Assembly (NCBI GenBank): GCA_963826145.1
Contig: CAWGVW010000002.1
Coordinates: 1,426,001-1,490,000, forward strand
From: JBGPLJ01 sp963826145
GTDB taxonomy: Bacteria > Pseudomonadota > Gammaproteobacteria > Steroidobacterales > Steroidobacteraceae
Direction of reading: 5' to 3'
DNA: 64,000 nucleotides
Shown here: one piece after another, positions 1-7,562 of the stretch
Position numbering within the stretch: position 1 is the first letter of the stretch
Layout of the letters: every line of letters starts with the position of its first letter
Made by a program: the position numbers and the translations under genes
The notes under the pieces: model-generated
What the model was told of the DNA's origin: nothing
The model's input: the letters and a program-made list of their open reading frames with translations, nothing else
Database searches by the model: none

Positions 1-1
1 G

Positions 2-340
2 ATCGTGACGCCCGAGTACAACAACTCGATGCCGGGCGTGTTGAAGAACGCGATCGACTGGATGTCGCGTCCGCCGGCCGACGTGCCGAAGGTCTTCGTC
101 GGCCGGCCGGTTGCCGTTATCGGCGCATCGCCCGGGCCCTTCGGTACCATCCTGTCGCAGAACGCCTGGCTGTCAGTCATTCGCACCTTGCGCATGCGTC
201 CCTGGTTCGGCGCGCGGCTTCTCGTTTCGCATGCGGACAAGGTCTTCAACGAAGCGGGTGCGCTCGTCGACGAAGGCGTGCGCAAGCAATTGCAGACCTT
301 CCTGCAGGGCTACACCGAGTTCGTCAAAGTGCCGCACTGA
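2..340 (+). CDS. NAD(P)H-dependent FMN reductase (5' end missing)
   Basis: Partial gene whose reading frame is open to the left window edge, so the N-terminal flavodoxin phosphate loop is not visible. The remaining 112 residues begin with the TPEYN and LKNAIDW signatures of the NADPH-dependent FMN reductase / chromate-quinone reductase family, which bind the FMN isoalloxazine ring, followed by a GRPVAVIGASPG strand-turn. Family members are soluble dimers that reduce quinones, chromate or free flavin. The family fold is a confident call; the physiological substrate cannot be read from the sequence. No neighbour helps, because the next gene is an unrelated exported protein 180 bases downstream. 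Confidence 0.85.
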   Translation: MVTPEYNNSMPGVLKNAIDWMSRPPADVPKVFVGRPVAVIGASPGPFGTILSQNAWLSVIRTLRMRPWFGARLLVSHADKVFNEAGALVDEGVRKQLQTFLQGYTEFVKVPH

Positions 341-520
341 CTGTCCGCAGCGCCGTCCAGTGTCCGCGCGCGGACACCTGCGAAGCACGCCGCGACGACT
401 GCATTTCCGATAAGCGTCAACCACTTGTCCCGGCCGCGACCTTTGGCACGCCGCGTGCTTACGTCCGAAGTACCGAGGCACTTTGAACACGAGGTGGCTC
501 AAATGGACACGGAGAATTCG

Positions 521-1009
521 ATGAACAAATTCTGGGCCGGGCTCCTGATCGTCATCCTTGCGCTCTTCTCGGGCAATCCGATCGTCCTGCGCGCGGATGA
601 GCTGACCGGCGATCTCCAGCAGACGATCGCGAAGCTCGACGCCGATTTCTTCGACGCCTACAACCGGTGCGATCTCGAGAAGTTCGCGACGTACATGGAT
701 GAGAACGTCGAGTTCTATCACGACAAGGGCGGTGTCACCTGGAAGCGGCAGGACGTGATCGACGGCGTGCGCAAGAACATCTGCGGCAAGGTGCGGCGTG
801 AGCTCGTCGAAGGTTCGCTCTTCGTGTCACCGATCAAGGATTTCGGCGCATTCGAGACCGCCGATCACCGCTTCTGCGAGCTCGCCACCAGCAAGTGCGT
901 CGGTATTGCAAAGACTGCGATGCTCTGGCGGCTGAAGGACGGCAAGTGGCAGATCACACGCATCTTCAGCTACGACCACCGGTCGCTTGCACCCGCATCA
1001 GCGAACTGA
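521..1009 (+). CDS. Exported SnoaL-like (DUF4440-type) protein
   Basis: A 162-residue protein with an N-terminal signal peptide (residues 1 to about 25, MNKFWAGLLIVILALF then an Ala cleavage region) followed by an NTF2/SnoaL-like alpha-beta cone domain: the helix with DADFFDAYNRCDLE, then YMDENVEFYHDKGG, then C-terminal strands ending in WQITRIFSYDH. I chose the ATG at 521 because GGAG lies six bases upstream; an in-frame ATG at 503 would put extra polar residues before the signal. Proteins of this type are small ligand-binding or enzymatic domains of unknown substrate, here probably periplasmic. A second family member lies on the other strand at 2342-2800. Confidence 0.8.
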   Translation: MNKFWAGLLIVILALFSGNPIVLRADELTGDLQQTIAKLDADFFDAYNRCDLEKFATYMDENVEFYHDKGGVTWKRQDVIDGVRKNICGKVRRELVEGSLFVSPIKDFGAFETADHRFCELATSKCVGIAKTAMLWRLKDGKWQITRIFSYDHRSLAPASAN

Positions 1010-1070
1010 ATTCTCCGCGGCCCGGCGCTAAACTGTGCGCCTCTCATTGCGAGCGTGCAGGGCCGTTGTC

Positions 1071-2384
1071 ATGAAGCATCGAGGCTTGAGTGTCGCGGCC
1101 ATTGTCGCCGCAGGCCTGTCGATCGGTGCGGCCTCGGCCCGGGACGTGGTCATTCACGCGGGCACACTCATCGATGGTGTCTCCGCAGCTCCGCGCAGGG
1201 AAGTCTCGATCTTCGTGCGCGATGAGCGGATCGTAAAAGTCGAACCGGGTTTCTCCACGCCGGCCGGTGCCGAGGTTATCGACCTGTCGAAGGCGACGGT
1301 GCTGCCCGGATTCATCGATTGTCACGTGCATATCTCCGCGAAGCTGCCGAGTCGCACCAACGCTACGGAAGACTGGCTCACGCATACCGCGATCGACCGC
1401 GCCTTCGATGCCACGGTCTACATGCGCGAAATGCTGATGCAGGGTTTTACGAGTGCACGTGATGTCGGGGGTGGCGATGAGACGGTCGCAGTCCGCAATG
1501 CCATCGACTCCGGAAAGATTCCGGGACCGCGGCTCTGGGTTTCGCTCGAACCGCTCGGCCCGACGGCCGGTCATGCCGATCCGCGCAGCGGCCTCGACCC
1601 GCAGCTTTCTCACCCGGGCTGGGACAACGGCATCGTCGACACGCCGGAAGAGGCACGCCTGCGCGTGCGCGAGCACAAACGGCGCGGCGCGGACCTCATC
1701 AAACTCGTGCCCTCGGGCGGCATTGCATCGAACGGTGACGATCCGCGCCAGCAACTCATGACGAACGAGGAGATGCAGGTGGCGGTCGAAACGGCGCATG
1801 CACTCGGCATGAAGGTCGCGGCGCACCTTTACCCGGCCGGTGCCATCGAGAATGCCGTGCGCGCCGGCGTCGATTCGGTCGAACACGGCTCCTTCGCGAC
1901 GGCGGAGACCTTTGCCTTGATGAAATCTCATGGCACTTACCTCGTGCCGACGCTTTCGGTCTTCGACGTGTTCTATGCGGCGGCGCGCGATCATCCGGAG
2001 CTGCTGACGCCCGGAACCGCGGCGAAGGAACTCGCCAACGACCTGCTGCCGAAGAAGAACTTTCCGCTCGCGGTGAAATCGGGCGTCCGCATCGCGTATG
2101 GCACGGATCTCGGCGACGGCGATCACGCGATGGAGTTCCGCCTCATGATCGAGAACGGACTGAGTCCGATGGATGCAGTATTCGCTGCGACCCGCAATGC
2201 GGCGGATCTGATCGGTGCCTCGGATCGTATCGGCTCGGTCCAGGCGGGCCGCTACGCAGACATCGTTGCGGCCGATGGCGACCCGCTCAAAGACACGGCC
2301 GCGTTCGAGCACATCACGTTCGTGATGAAGGGCGGTGTCGTCTACAAAGCCGGCAGCGGGAGCGATGCCTGGCCGAAGACGTAG
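1071..2384 (+). CDS. Exported metal-dependent amidohydrolase
   Basis: A 437-residue amidohydrolase-superfamily enzyme of the imidazolonepropionase/prolidase-like branch, with a signal peptide at residues 1 to about 23. The metal centre is visible: HVH at about residues 85-87, the candidate carboxylated lysine in LIKLVPSGG near 211, His near 252 (AAHLY), His near 272 (VEHGS) and Asp near 346 (YGTDLG). Such exported enzymes hydrolyse cyclic amides or Xaa-Pro dipeptides. The ATG at 1071 starts directly at the signal peptide; an alternative start at 1035 would add twelve residues. The 3' end overlaps the convergent SnoaL-like gene by 43 bases, so the two transcripts run into each other. Confidence 0.85.
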   Translation: MKHRGLSVAAIVAAGLSIGAASARDVVIHAGTLIDGVSAAPRREVSIFVRDERIVKVEPGFSTPAGAEVIDLSKATVLPGFIDCHVHISAKLPSRTNATEDWLTHTAIDRAFDATVYMREMLMQGFTSARDVGGGDETVAVRNAIDSGKIPGPRLWVSLEPLGPTAGHADPRSGLDPQLSHPGWDNGIVDTPEEARLRVREHKRRGADLIKLVPSGGIASNGDDPRQQLMTNEEMQVAVETAHALGMKVAAHLYPAGAIENAVRAGVDSVEHGSFATAETFALMKSHGTYLVPTLSVFDVFYAAARDHPELLTPGTAAKELANDLLPKKNFPLAVKSGVRIAYGTDLGDGDHAMEFRLMIENGLSPMDAVFAATRNAADLIGASDRIGSVQAGRYADIVAADGDPLKDTAAFEHITFVMKGGVVYKAGSGSDAWPKT

Positions 2385-2800
2385 CGCCAACCCTTCGGCG
2401 TGCGGACGTACGTGTCGCTGAACCAAAGGCGGCGCGTGAAGGTCTTGCCCTCGCTCACACCCTTGAGGGAAAGCAGTGCCGTGACGACCGCCGTGTCGCC
2501 GAAAACGCGCACGGTCTGCGTTCCCGGCTCTTCATCCTGAAGCTCGTAGGCAATGTGGGCGCTGCTGGCCGAATCGAGGAGCTCCGCGCGCGTGTACGCC
2601 TTGCCGCTGCCGAGCACGAGGACGAAGCGCTCGTCGAGAATCTTCGCCATCGTCCCGGCGTCGTTGCGCTTGACGGCTGCCTGGTATTCGACGTCGAGGG
2701 CGGCAACGACCTGACGATCGTCCAACTCCGCTCCGGCCGCGATGCCGGCGACGATCAAGGCACTGGCGACTCCGGCTATTCCACGTCGCTCGATGATCAT
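2342..2800 (-). CDS. Exported SnoaL-like (DUF4440-type) protein
   Basis: A 152-residue protein with an N-terminal signal peptide (an Ala/Val/Ile-rich stretch ending around GIAAGA) and an NTF2-like domain: AALDVEYQAAVKRNDAG helix, ILDERFVLVLGSGK, and a closing GWRYVFGQ strand. The start at 2800 follows a strong AGGAGG site. It belongs to the same broad family as the gene at 521-1009 but is not closely similar in sequence. It is divergent from the sigma-factor cassette starting at 2956, with 155 bases between them, and convergent with the amidohydrolase it overlaps. Substrate unknown. Confidence 0.8.
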   Translation of the reverse strand: MIIERRGIAGVASALIVAGIAAGAELDDRQVVAALDVEYQAAVKRNDAGTMAKILDERFVLVLGSGKAYTRAELLDSASSAHIAYELQDEEPGTQTVRVFGDTAVVTALLSLKGVSEGKTFTRRLWFSDTYVRTPKGWRYVFGQASLPLPAL

Positions 2801-2955
2801 GTGGTCCCTCCTGCTTGCAATTCGCCCAGTTTGCCCGCCCGCCAAGCCGGAAACTTGGAGAATATTGCGCCCCGCAACGCGGCAGCGGCCCCTTTCGCGG
2901 GCGCTTGTCGGCTTGGGGCATACTCGTTCGTCCTTGCAGGAGGAGACCGATTCCC

Positions 2956-3327
2956 ATGCTTTACGCCGCCCTTTGCTACAACTCCGAGAAAACCGTCTTT
3001 TCCTGGACCAAGGATGAGGACGACGCCGTCATGGCGAAGCTCAATGTCGTGCACGAGCGCCTGCAGCGCGAGAAGAAGCTCGGCCCGTCCTTACGACTTA
3101 TGCCGACCACGGCGGCGACGACGCTCCGCAAGGACAGTGATCCGCCGCTCGTGATCGACGGCCCCTTCGCCGAAACGAAGGAACAGCTGCTCGGCTTCTA
3201 TGTGCTCGACTGCGCCTCGCTCGATGAGGCGCTCGACATCGTCCGGGAATTGGCAAAGGCGAATCCGGGTGGTGCTTACGAAGTGCGACCCGTACGGCTC
3301 TTCCTGCCGGGAAGCGGGGTTCGGTGA
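2956..3327 (+). CDS. YCII/DGPF-domain protein, sigma-linked
   Basis: A 123-residue protein of the YCII-related superfamily carrying the defining DGPFAETKEQLLGF motif about two-thirds along. It starts at an ATG preceded by GCAGGAGGAG. Its stop codon overlaps the GTG start of the sigma factor gene by four bases (GTGA), so translation is probably coupled. DGPF proteins are the genomic partners of ECF42-group sigma factors; their biochemical role is not established. A second DGPF protein closes the same cassette at 5119. This is the first gene of the apparent operon 2956-5544. Confidence 0.9.
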   Translation: MLYAALCYNSEKTVFSWTKDEDDAVMAKLNVVHERLQREKKLGPSLRLMPTTAATTLRKDSDPPLVIDGPFAETKEQLLGFYVLDCASLDEALDIVRELAKANPGGAYEVRPVRLFLPGSGVR

Positions 3328-4577
3328 CCGAAGTCGAGTGGATCGAAACAGCGATCGTTTCGGCCCGTCCGCAGGCGCTTGCGGCGCTGCTGCGCTACTT
3401 CCGCGATCTCGACACGGCGGAGGAGGCTTTTCAGGACGCGTGCCTGCGAGCGCTCAAGACCTGGCCGGAGAAAGGGCCGCCGCGGGATCCTGCTGCATGG
3501 CTCATCTTCGTGGGAAGAAATTTTGCGGTCGACGCCGCGCGGCGGCGCCAACGCGAGGAGCCGCTACCGGATGAGGAACTGCTGTCAGATATCGATGACG
3601 CGGAAGCTGCGCTCGCCGATCGGCTCGACAGCGCGCACTACCGGGATGACATATTGCGACTCTTATTTATCTGCTGTCATCCCGATCTGCCGGCGACCCA
3701 GCAGGTCGCACTGGCGCTCAGGATTGTCTCGGGTCTGACGGTAAAGCAGATCGCGCGCGCGTTCCTCGTGACCGAGAGCGCAATGGAACAGCGGATCACG
3801 CGGGCGAAACATCGCGTCATGGCGGCCGGGGTGCCTTTCGAAACGCCTGGCGCCGTGGAACGCGCTGAGAGGCTCGCCGCGGTTGCCGCGATGATCTATC
3901 TCGTTTTCAACGAAGGCTACTCGGCTGGCGCAGAGTCGCAGGACGCGCGCGGTCCGTTTTGCGACGAGGCGATCCGGCTGGCGCGGCTCTTGCTCGGACT
4001 CTTCCCGGCGGAACCAGAGATCATGGGACTCCTGGCGTTGATGCTCATTCAGCATTCGCGCGCGACCGCGCGATTCGATGTGAATGGGTCGCTGATTCTG
4101 CTCGAAGAGCAGGACCGCAGCCGCTGGGATCGAAACCTCATCGACGAGGGCCTCGCCCTCATCGACAAGGCGCTGCGTCATCGCCGGCCCGGGCCGTACC
4201 AGGTGCAGTCAGCCATTGCCGCGCTGCATGCGCGCGCGGCCCGGGCCGAGGACACGGACTGGAACGAAATCGATCAGCTGTATACGACGCTCGAGCGAAT
4301 GCAGCCATCGCCGGTGGTTACGCTCAATCGCGCCGTTGCGGTGTCGAAGCTTCGCGGACCGGCCGTTGCGCTCGCGATGATCGAGCCGCTCGCCGGCAAA
4401 CTCGACAGCTACTTCTATTTCCATGGAGTGAAGGGAGCCTTGCTACAGCAGCTGGGACGCGTCAACGAAGCGCGCGATGCCTTCAATCAGGCGATCGCGA
4501 TCGCGCAGTCCGCACCGGAGGCCGCCCATATCCGCAAGCATCTCGATCAACTGAGCAGCGACAGGAGAGCATCATGA
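3324..4577 (+). CDS. ECF42-type RNA polymerase sigma factor with TPR tail
   Basis: A 417-residue extracytoplasmic-function sigma factor. Region 2 spans roughly residues 12-75 (AEEAFQDACLRALKTWP and WLIFVGRNFAVDAARRR), region 4 roughly 120-170 (SGLTVKQIARAFLVTESAMEQR), and the long C-terminal extension contains the NEGYSAG segment (DUF6596) followed by TPR-like helices ending in LLQQLGRVNEARDAFNQAIA. Length and architecture match the ECF42 group, which lacks a dedicated anti-sigma factor and is thought to be controlled through the C-terminal extension. The GTG start overlaps the upstream DGPF gene, a textbook ECF42 neighbourhood. Targets are unknown, but members of this group commonly drive their own DGPF operon. 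Confidence 0.92.
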   Translation: MTEVEWIETAIVSARPQALAALLRYFRDLDTAEEAFQDACLRALKTWPEKGPPRDPAAWLIFVGRNFAVDAARRRQREEPLPDEELLSDIDDAEAALADRLDSAHYRDDILRLLFICCHPDLPATQQVALALRIVSGLTVKQIARAFLVTESAMEQRITRAKHRVMAAGVPFETPGAVERAERLAAVAAMIYLVFNEGYSAGAESQDARGPFCDEAIRLARLLLGLFPAEPEIMGLLALMLIQHSRATARFDVNGSLILLEEQDRSRWDRNLIDEGLALIDKALRHRRPGPYQVQSAIAALHARAARAEDTDWNEIDQLYTTLERMQPSPVVTLNRAVAVSKLRGPAVALAMIEPLAGKLDSYFYFHGVKGALLQQLGRVNEARDAFNQAIAIAQSAPEAAHIRKHLDQLSSDRRAS

Positions 4578-4590
4578 ATCAGGTGCAATC

Positions 4591-5117
4591 GTGATCAAGA
4601 CCATCGCAATTGTCATTGCCGTAGCGCTGGCGGCGTTTCTGACGTACGCGTCGTTCAAGCCGGACACTTTTCACATCGATCGCAGCGTAACCATCAACGC
4701 GCCCGCCGGGAAGATCTTTCCCCTGATCGACGACTTTCATCGCTGGACCGCCTGGTCCGCTTACGAAACGCGCGACCCGCAGATGAAGCGCACGTTCAGC
4801 GGTGCCGCGGCGGGCGCCGGAGCGGTCTACGAGTACGACGGCAACAGCGACGTCGGCGCCGGCCGGCTCGAGATCGTCGAGTCGACGTTGCCCTCGAAGC
4901 TTCGCATCGAGCTCCATTTCCTGAAGCCGATGGAGGCGCACAACGTTGCGACCTTCACGCTGGTGCCGCAAGGCGATGCGACGCAGGTGACTGGGCGATG
5001 GACGGGCCCTCACCGTACGCGGCGAAGGTCATGCAGAGCATCTTCGACATGGACAAGATGATCGGGACGGATTTCCAGACAGGTCTCAACAATCTCAAGA
5101 CCGTAGCGGAGAAGTGA
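4591..5117 (+). pseudogene. SRPBCC/START-like membrane-anchored protein, frameshifted
   Basis: From a GTG at 4591 the frame encodes one N-terminal membrane segment (residues 3-20) and an SRPBCC lipid/hydrophobic-ligand-binding domain (FHIDRSVTINAPAGKIFP, WTAWSAYETRDP). At about 4990-4993 the frame breaks: reading on in that frame gives Arg-rich sequence and a stop at 5061. Moving to the frame that starts with TGG at 4992 restores WAMDGPSPYAAKVMQSIFDM and runs to a TGA at 5115-5117, one base before the next ATG. A single missing base explains this. The gene sits between the sigma factor and the second DGPF gene. It is either a real frameshift or a sequencing error. Confidence 0.8.
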
Positions 5118-5118
5118 C

Positions 5119-5544
5119 ATGCGATTCATGATGCTGATGATCCCGAAGGGCTACGAATCGGCCGAGCCCGGCACGATGCCGGACGCGAAGGCCGTCGAGG
5201 CGATGATGAAATACAACGAGGCCCTCGCGAAGGCGGGTGTGCTGCTCGCGCTCGATGGCCTGCATCCGCCTTCGATGGGCGCACGCGTGTCGTTCAAGGG
5301 CGGCAAGCCCATGGTGACGGATGGGCCGTTCGCAGAGGCGAAGGAAGTCCTCGGCGGTTACTGGATGATCCAGGTGAAGTCGCGGGCGGAGGCGATCGAG
5401 TGGGCGAGGCGCTGTCCGGCCGGCGACAACGAAGTGATCGAAATCCGCCAGGTGCAGGAGATGTCCGACTTTCCCGCGGACGTGCGCGAGGCCGCGGCAG
5501 GATTCGCTGAAATGCAGCAGCAGGCGGGCCGGCAGCGGACCTGA
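5119..5544 (+). CDS. YCII/DGPF-domain protein
   Basis: A 141-residue DGPF protein (MRFMMLMIPKGYES opening, DGPFAEAKEVLGGYW in the middle, then RCPAGDNEVIEIR), closer to the widespread 'YCII-related, PhzC-like' type than the copy at 2956. It follows the SRPBCC gene at once, with GGAGAAG as ribosome site, and is the last gene of the ECF42 cassette. Having two different DGPF partners around one sigma factor is common in this arrangement. Molecular function is not established for the family. Confidence 0.9.
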   Translation: MRFMMLMIPKGYESAEPGTMPDAKAVEAMMKYNEALAKAGVLLALDGLHPPSMGARVSFKGGKPMVTDGPFAEAKEVLGGYWMIQVKSRAEAIEWARRCPAGDNEVIEIRQVQEMSDFPADVREAAAGFAEMQQQAGRQRT

Positions 5545-5556
5545 CGCACCCGGGGG

Positions 5557-5585
5557 TTGACTGCCTGCCCGGAGCGTTGTACTTT
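5557..5585 (+). promoter_or_regulatory. Putative sigma-70 promoter for the ArsR-type unit
   Basis: TTGACT at 5557-5562 and TACTTT at 5580-5585 are separated by 17 bases, a good match in spacing and -35 to a housekeeping promoter. It sits 35 bases before the start codon of the ArsR-type regulator, and the candidate operator begins at its -10 box. Confidence 0.55.
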
Positions 5586-5616
5586 ACCAATTAGTTAAAT
5601 AACCGCACGGTAAAGT
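5581..5616. promoter_or_regulatory. Candidate ArsR-family operator (inverted repeat)
   Basis: Perfect 8-base inverted repeat ACTTTACC (5581-5588) and GGTAAAGT (5609-5616) separated by 20 AT-richer bases, ending three bases before the start codon of the regulator. Overlap with the -10 box and leader suggests autorepression. The AT-rich centre also contains the near-palindrome AATTAGTTAAAT. This is an inference from position and symmetry. Confidence 0.5.
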
Positions 5617-5619
5617 CCA

Positions 5620-5973
5620 ATGACCGCCGACAGCCTGAGCGCCACGTTCGCGGCGCTCGCCGATCCCACGCGGCGCGCGATTCTCTCGCGCCTCGCGACC
5701 GGAGAGACCTCGGTCACGCAGCTCGCCGAACCGTTTCACATGACCATGCCCGCGGTCACGAAACACCTGAAGGTGCTCGAGCGGGCAGGGCTCGTTACGC
5801 GCAGCCGCGATGCGCAGTGGCGGCCGTGCCGGCTGAACGCGGAACCCCTCAAGGATGTCTCGGGCTGGGTCGAGCAATACCGGCGGCACTGGGAGGCCAA
5901 GCTCGATCGCCTCGAGGACTACCTCAAGAAGCTGCAAGCGAAGGAGAAGAAGCATGGCCGCAAGAAACACTGA
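5620..5973 (+). CDS. ArsR-family winged-helix regulator (AHSA1-linked)
   Basis: A 117-residue winged-helix repressor: FAALADPTRRAILSRLA helix, recognition region MTMPAVTKHLKVLERAGLV, wing SRDAQWRPCRL, then a basic amphipathic helix and a Lys-rich tail. It has no cysteine pair for metal sensing, so it belongs to the non-metal ArsR subfamily usually encoded next to AHSA1/SRPBCC proteins. The next gene starts inside its last codons (20-base overlap), so both are co-translated. An inverted repeat between promoter and start suggests that it represses its own unit. The inducing ligand is unknown. Confidence 0.9.
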   Translation: MTADSLSATFAALADPTRRAILSRLATGETSVTQLAEPFHMTMPAVTKHLKVLERAGLVTRSRDAQWRPCRLNAEPLKDVSGWVEQYRRHWEAKLDRLEDYLKKLQAKEKKHGRKKH

Positions 5974-6992
5974 GGCGCTGGCGTCCATGAGCTTGGCACC
6001 GGCAGCGGATGAGCGTGACGTCGTCATCACGCGGGTCGTCGATGCGCCGCAGGCGCTCGTTTACCAGGCATGGACCACCCGCGAGCATGTCGAGCACTGG
6101 TGGCGTCCCGGAAGGCTTCGTCAGCATCGACTGTGATGAATTCGATGCGAGAAGCGGCGGGCGTTTTGGTTTCACGATGAAGCTCGCCGACGGCACCCGT
6201 TACGTCAGCCGCTGCGTATTCTCGGAGCTGGCGCCGACGGACCGCCTGGGCTACGACGAGGAATGCTTCGAGAACGGCAAGCTGTTCCACCGTGCACACC
6301 AGGACGTGACTTTCGAGACGGTCGGCGGCAAAACACTGATCACCCTCAAGGGGCGGCTCGCATGGGTCGCCGATCGCGACGCGCGCTGGACGATCGCAGT
6401 CATGCGCGAGGGCTGGACCGCCGGCTGGAATCAAAACCTCGACAAACTCGAGAAATACCTGGATCGGTCGGCCGTCCATGCAACCGGGCCGGCTGCGCCA
6501 GACGAGTTCCTGCTGCAGCGGCTGATCGACGCGCCGCCGGCAGTCGTGTTCGACGCGTGGACGGATCCGAAGCAGCTCGCGCAGTGGTGGGGGCCACGGA
6601 TCATGAAGACACCGGTGTGCATAATCGACCTGCGTATCGGCGGCGCCTATCGCGTCGTGATGCGCGCACCGGACGGCACGGACTATCCGATGACTGGCGT
6701 CTATCGCGAGATCGAGCGGCCGCGGCGACTGGTGATGACGATGGACTGCGCCGAGCATCCACCGGCGTGGCACGACATGGTGAGGCCGAACCGCGCGCCA
6801 GGCGATGACAATCCGGCCGGCATCATGCTGGGTACCTTCACCTTCGAGCAGCAGGGCGACAAGACGCTGCTCACGATCCGCATGCGCATGGCGTCGGCCG
6901 TCATTCGCGATTCAATGGTGAAGATGGGCATGAATGAGGGCTGGAGCGAGAGTCTCGAGCGACTGGCCGAACTCACACGAGGTGTCCAATGA
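5954..6992 (+). pseudogene. Tandem AHSA1/SRPBCC-domain protein, frameshifted
   Basis: Starts at ATG 5954 after AAGGAGAAG, inside the end of the ArsR-type gene. Two activator-of-Hsp90-ATPase-like SRPBCC domains follow in tandem: one with VDAPQALVYQAWTTREHVEHWW near residues 20-45, one with IDAPPAVVFDAWTDPKQLAQWW near 180-205. The frame breaks in the CCC run at 6107-6109: removing one C gives the family sequence WWRPEGFVSID and a continuous product of about 345 residues to TGA 6992. Whether the extra base is real is open. The 3' end overlaps the YceI gene by four bases. Double AHSA1 proteins occur, but single-domain ones are the norm. Confidence 0.8.
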
Positions 6993-7562
6993 AAACCAGA
7001 ATCCTTGCCGGCGTCGCGGCACTCGTCGCATCGCCCGTGTTCGCGGACGAGGTCGCGTACCGGATCGACCCTACGCACACCTATCCGAGCTTCGAGGCGG
7101 ATCATCTCGGTCTTTCCGTTTGGCGGGGAAAGTTCGACCGCAATTCGGGGCTGCTCACCTTCGACAAGGCGCGCGGCACCGGGACCGTCACCGTGGCGGT
7201 CGACATGTCGAGCGTCGACTTCGGGCTCGACGTCCTGAATCGCTGGGCTCAAGGTGCCGAGTTCTTCAACGTAATGAAGTTCTCCCAGACGATCTACCAG
7301 GGCCGCTTCTCCGGATTCAAGCCGGGGGAGGAACCGCGCGTGACGGGCGAACTCACGCTGCACGGAATTACCCGTGCCGCTCGATCTCAAGGTGAATTTC
7401 TTCAAGTGCATGCTGCACCCGATCGAGAAGCGGGACTGGTGCGGGGCGGACGCGCTCGCAACGATCAACCGCGAGGAGTTCGGTCTCGGCGTCGGCAAGG
7501 AATACGGGCTCAGCATGCAGGTGACGCTGCGCCTGCAGATCGAGGCGATCGCGGTCCGCTAG
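6989..7562 (+). pseudogene. YceI-family periplasmic protein, frameshifted
   Basis: Signal peptide at residues 1-19 (MKTRILAGVAALVASPVFA), then the YceI lipocalin-like barrel: YRIDPTHTYPSFEADHLG, FDRNSGLLTFD, FFNVMKFSQTIYQG. After LTLHGITR the frame breaks at about 7376; skipping one G restores PLDLKVNFFKCMLHP and the family ending, stopping at TAG 7560-7562. The intact product would be about 190 residues, normal for the family, which binds polyisoprenoid-like ligands. It is joined to the AHSA1 gene by an ATGA overlap, and its stop shares the CTAG tetranucleotide with the convergent TPR gene. Third frame break within 2.4 kb. Confidence 0.82.

Noticed and set aside
1044..2426. 460-codon open frame on the minus strand
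   Set aside because: Antisense to the amidohydrolase with intact metal motifs; Arg/His-rich shadow.
2801..2955. Possible ECF-type promoter (GGAAAC) upstream of the sigma cassette
   Set aside because: GGAAAC is present, but no acceptable -10 element lies at the right distance.
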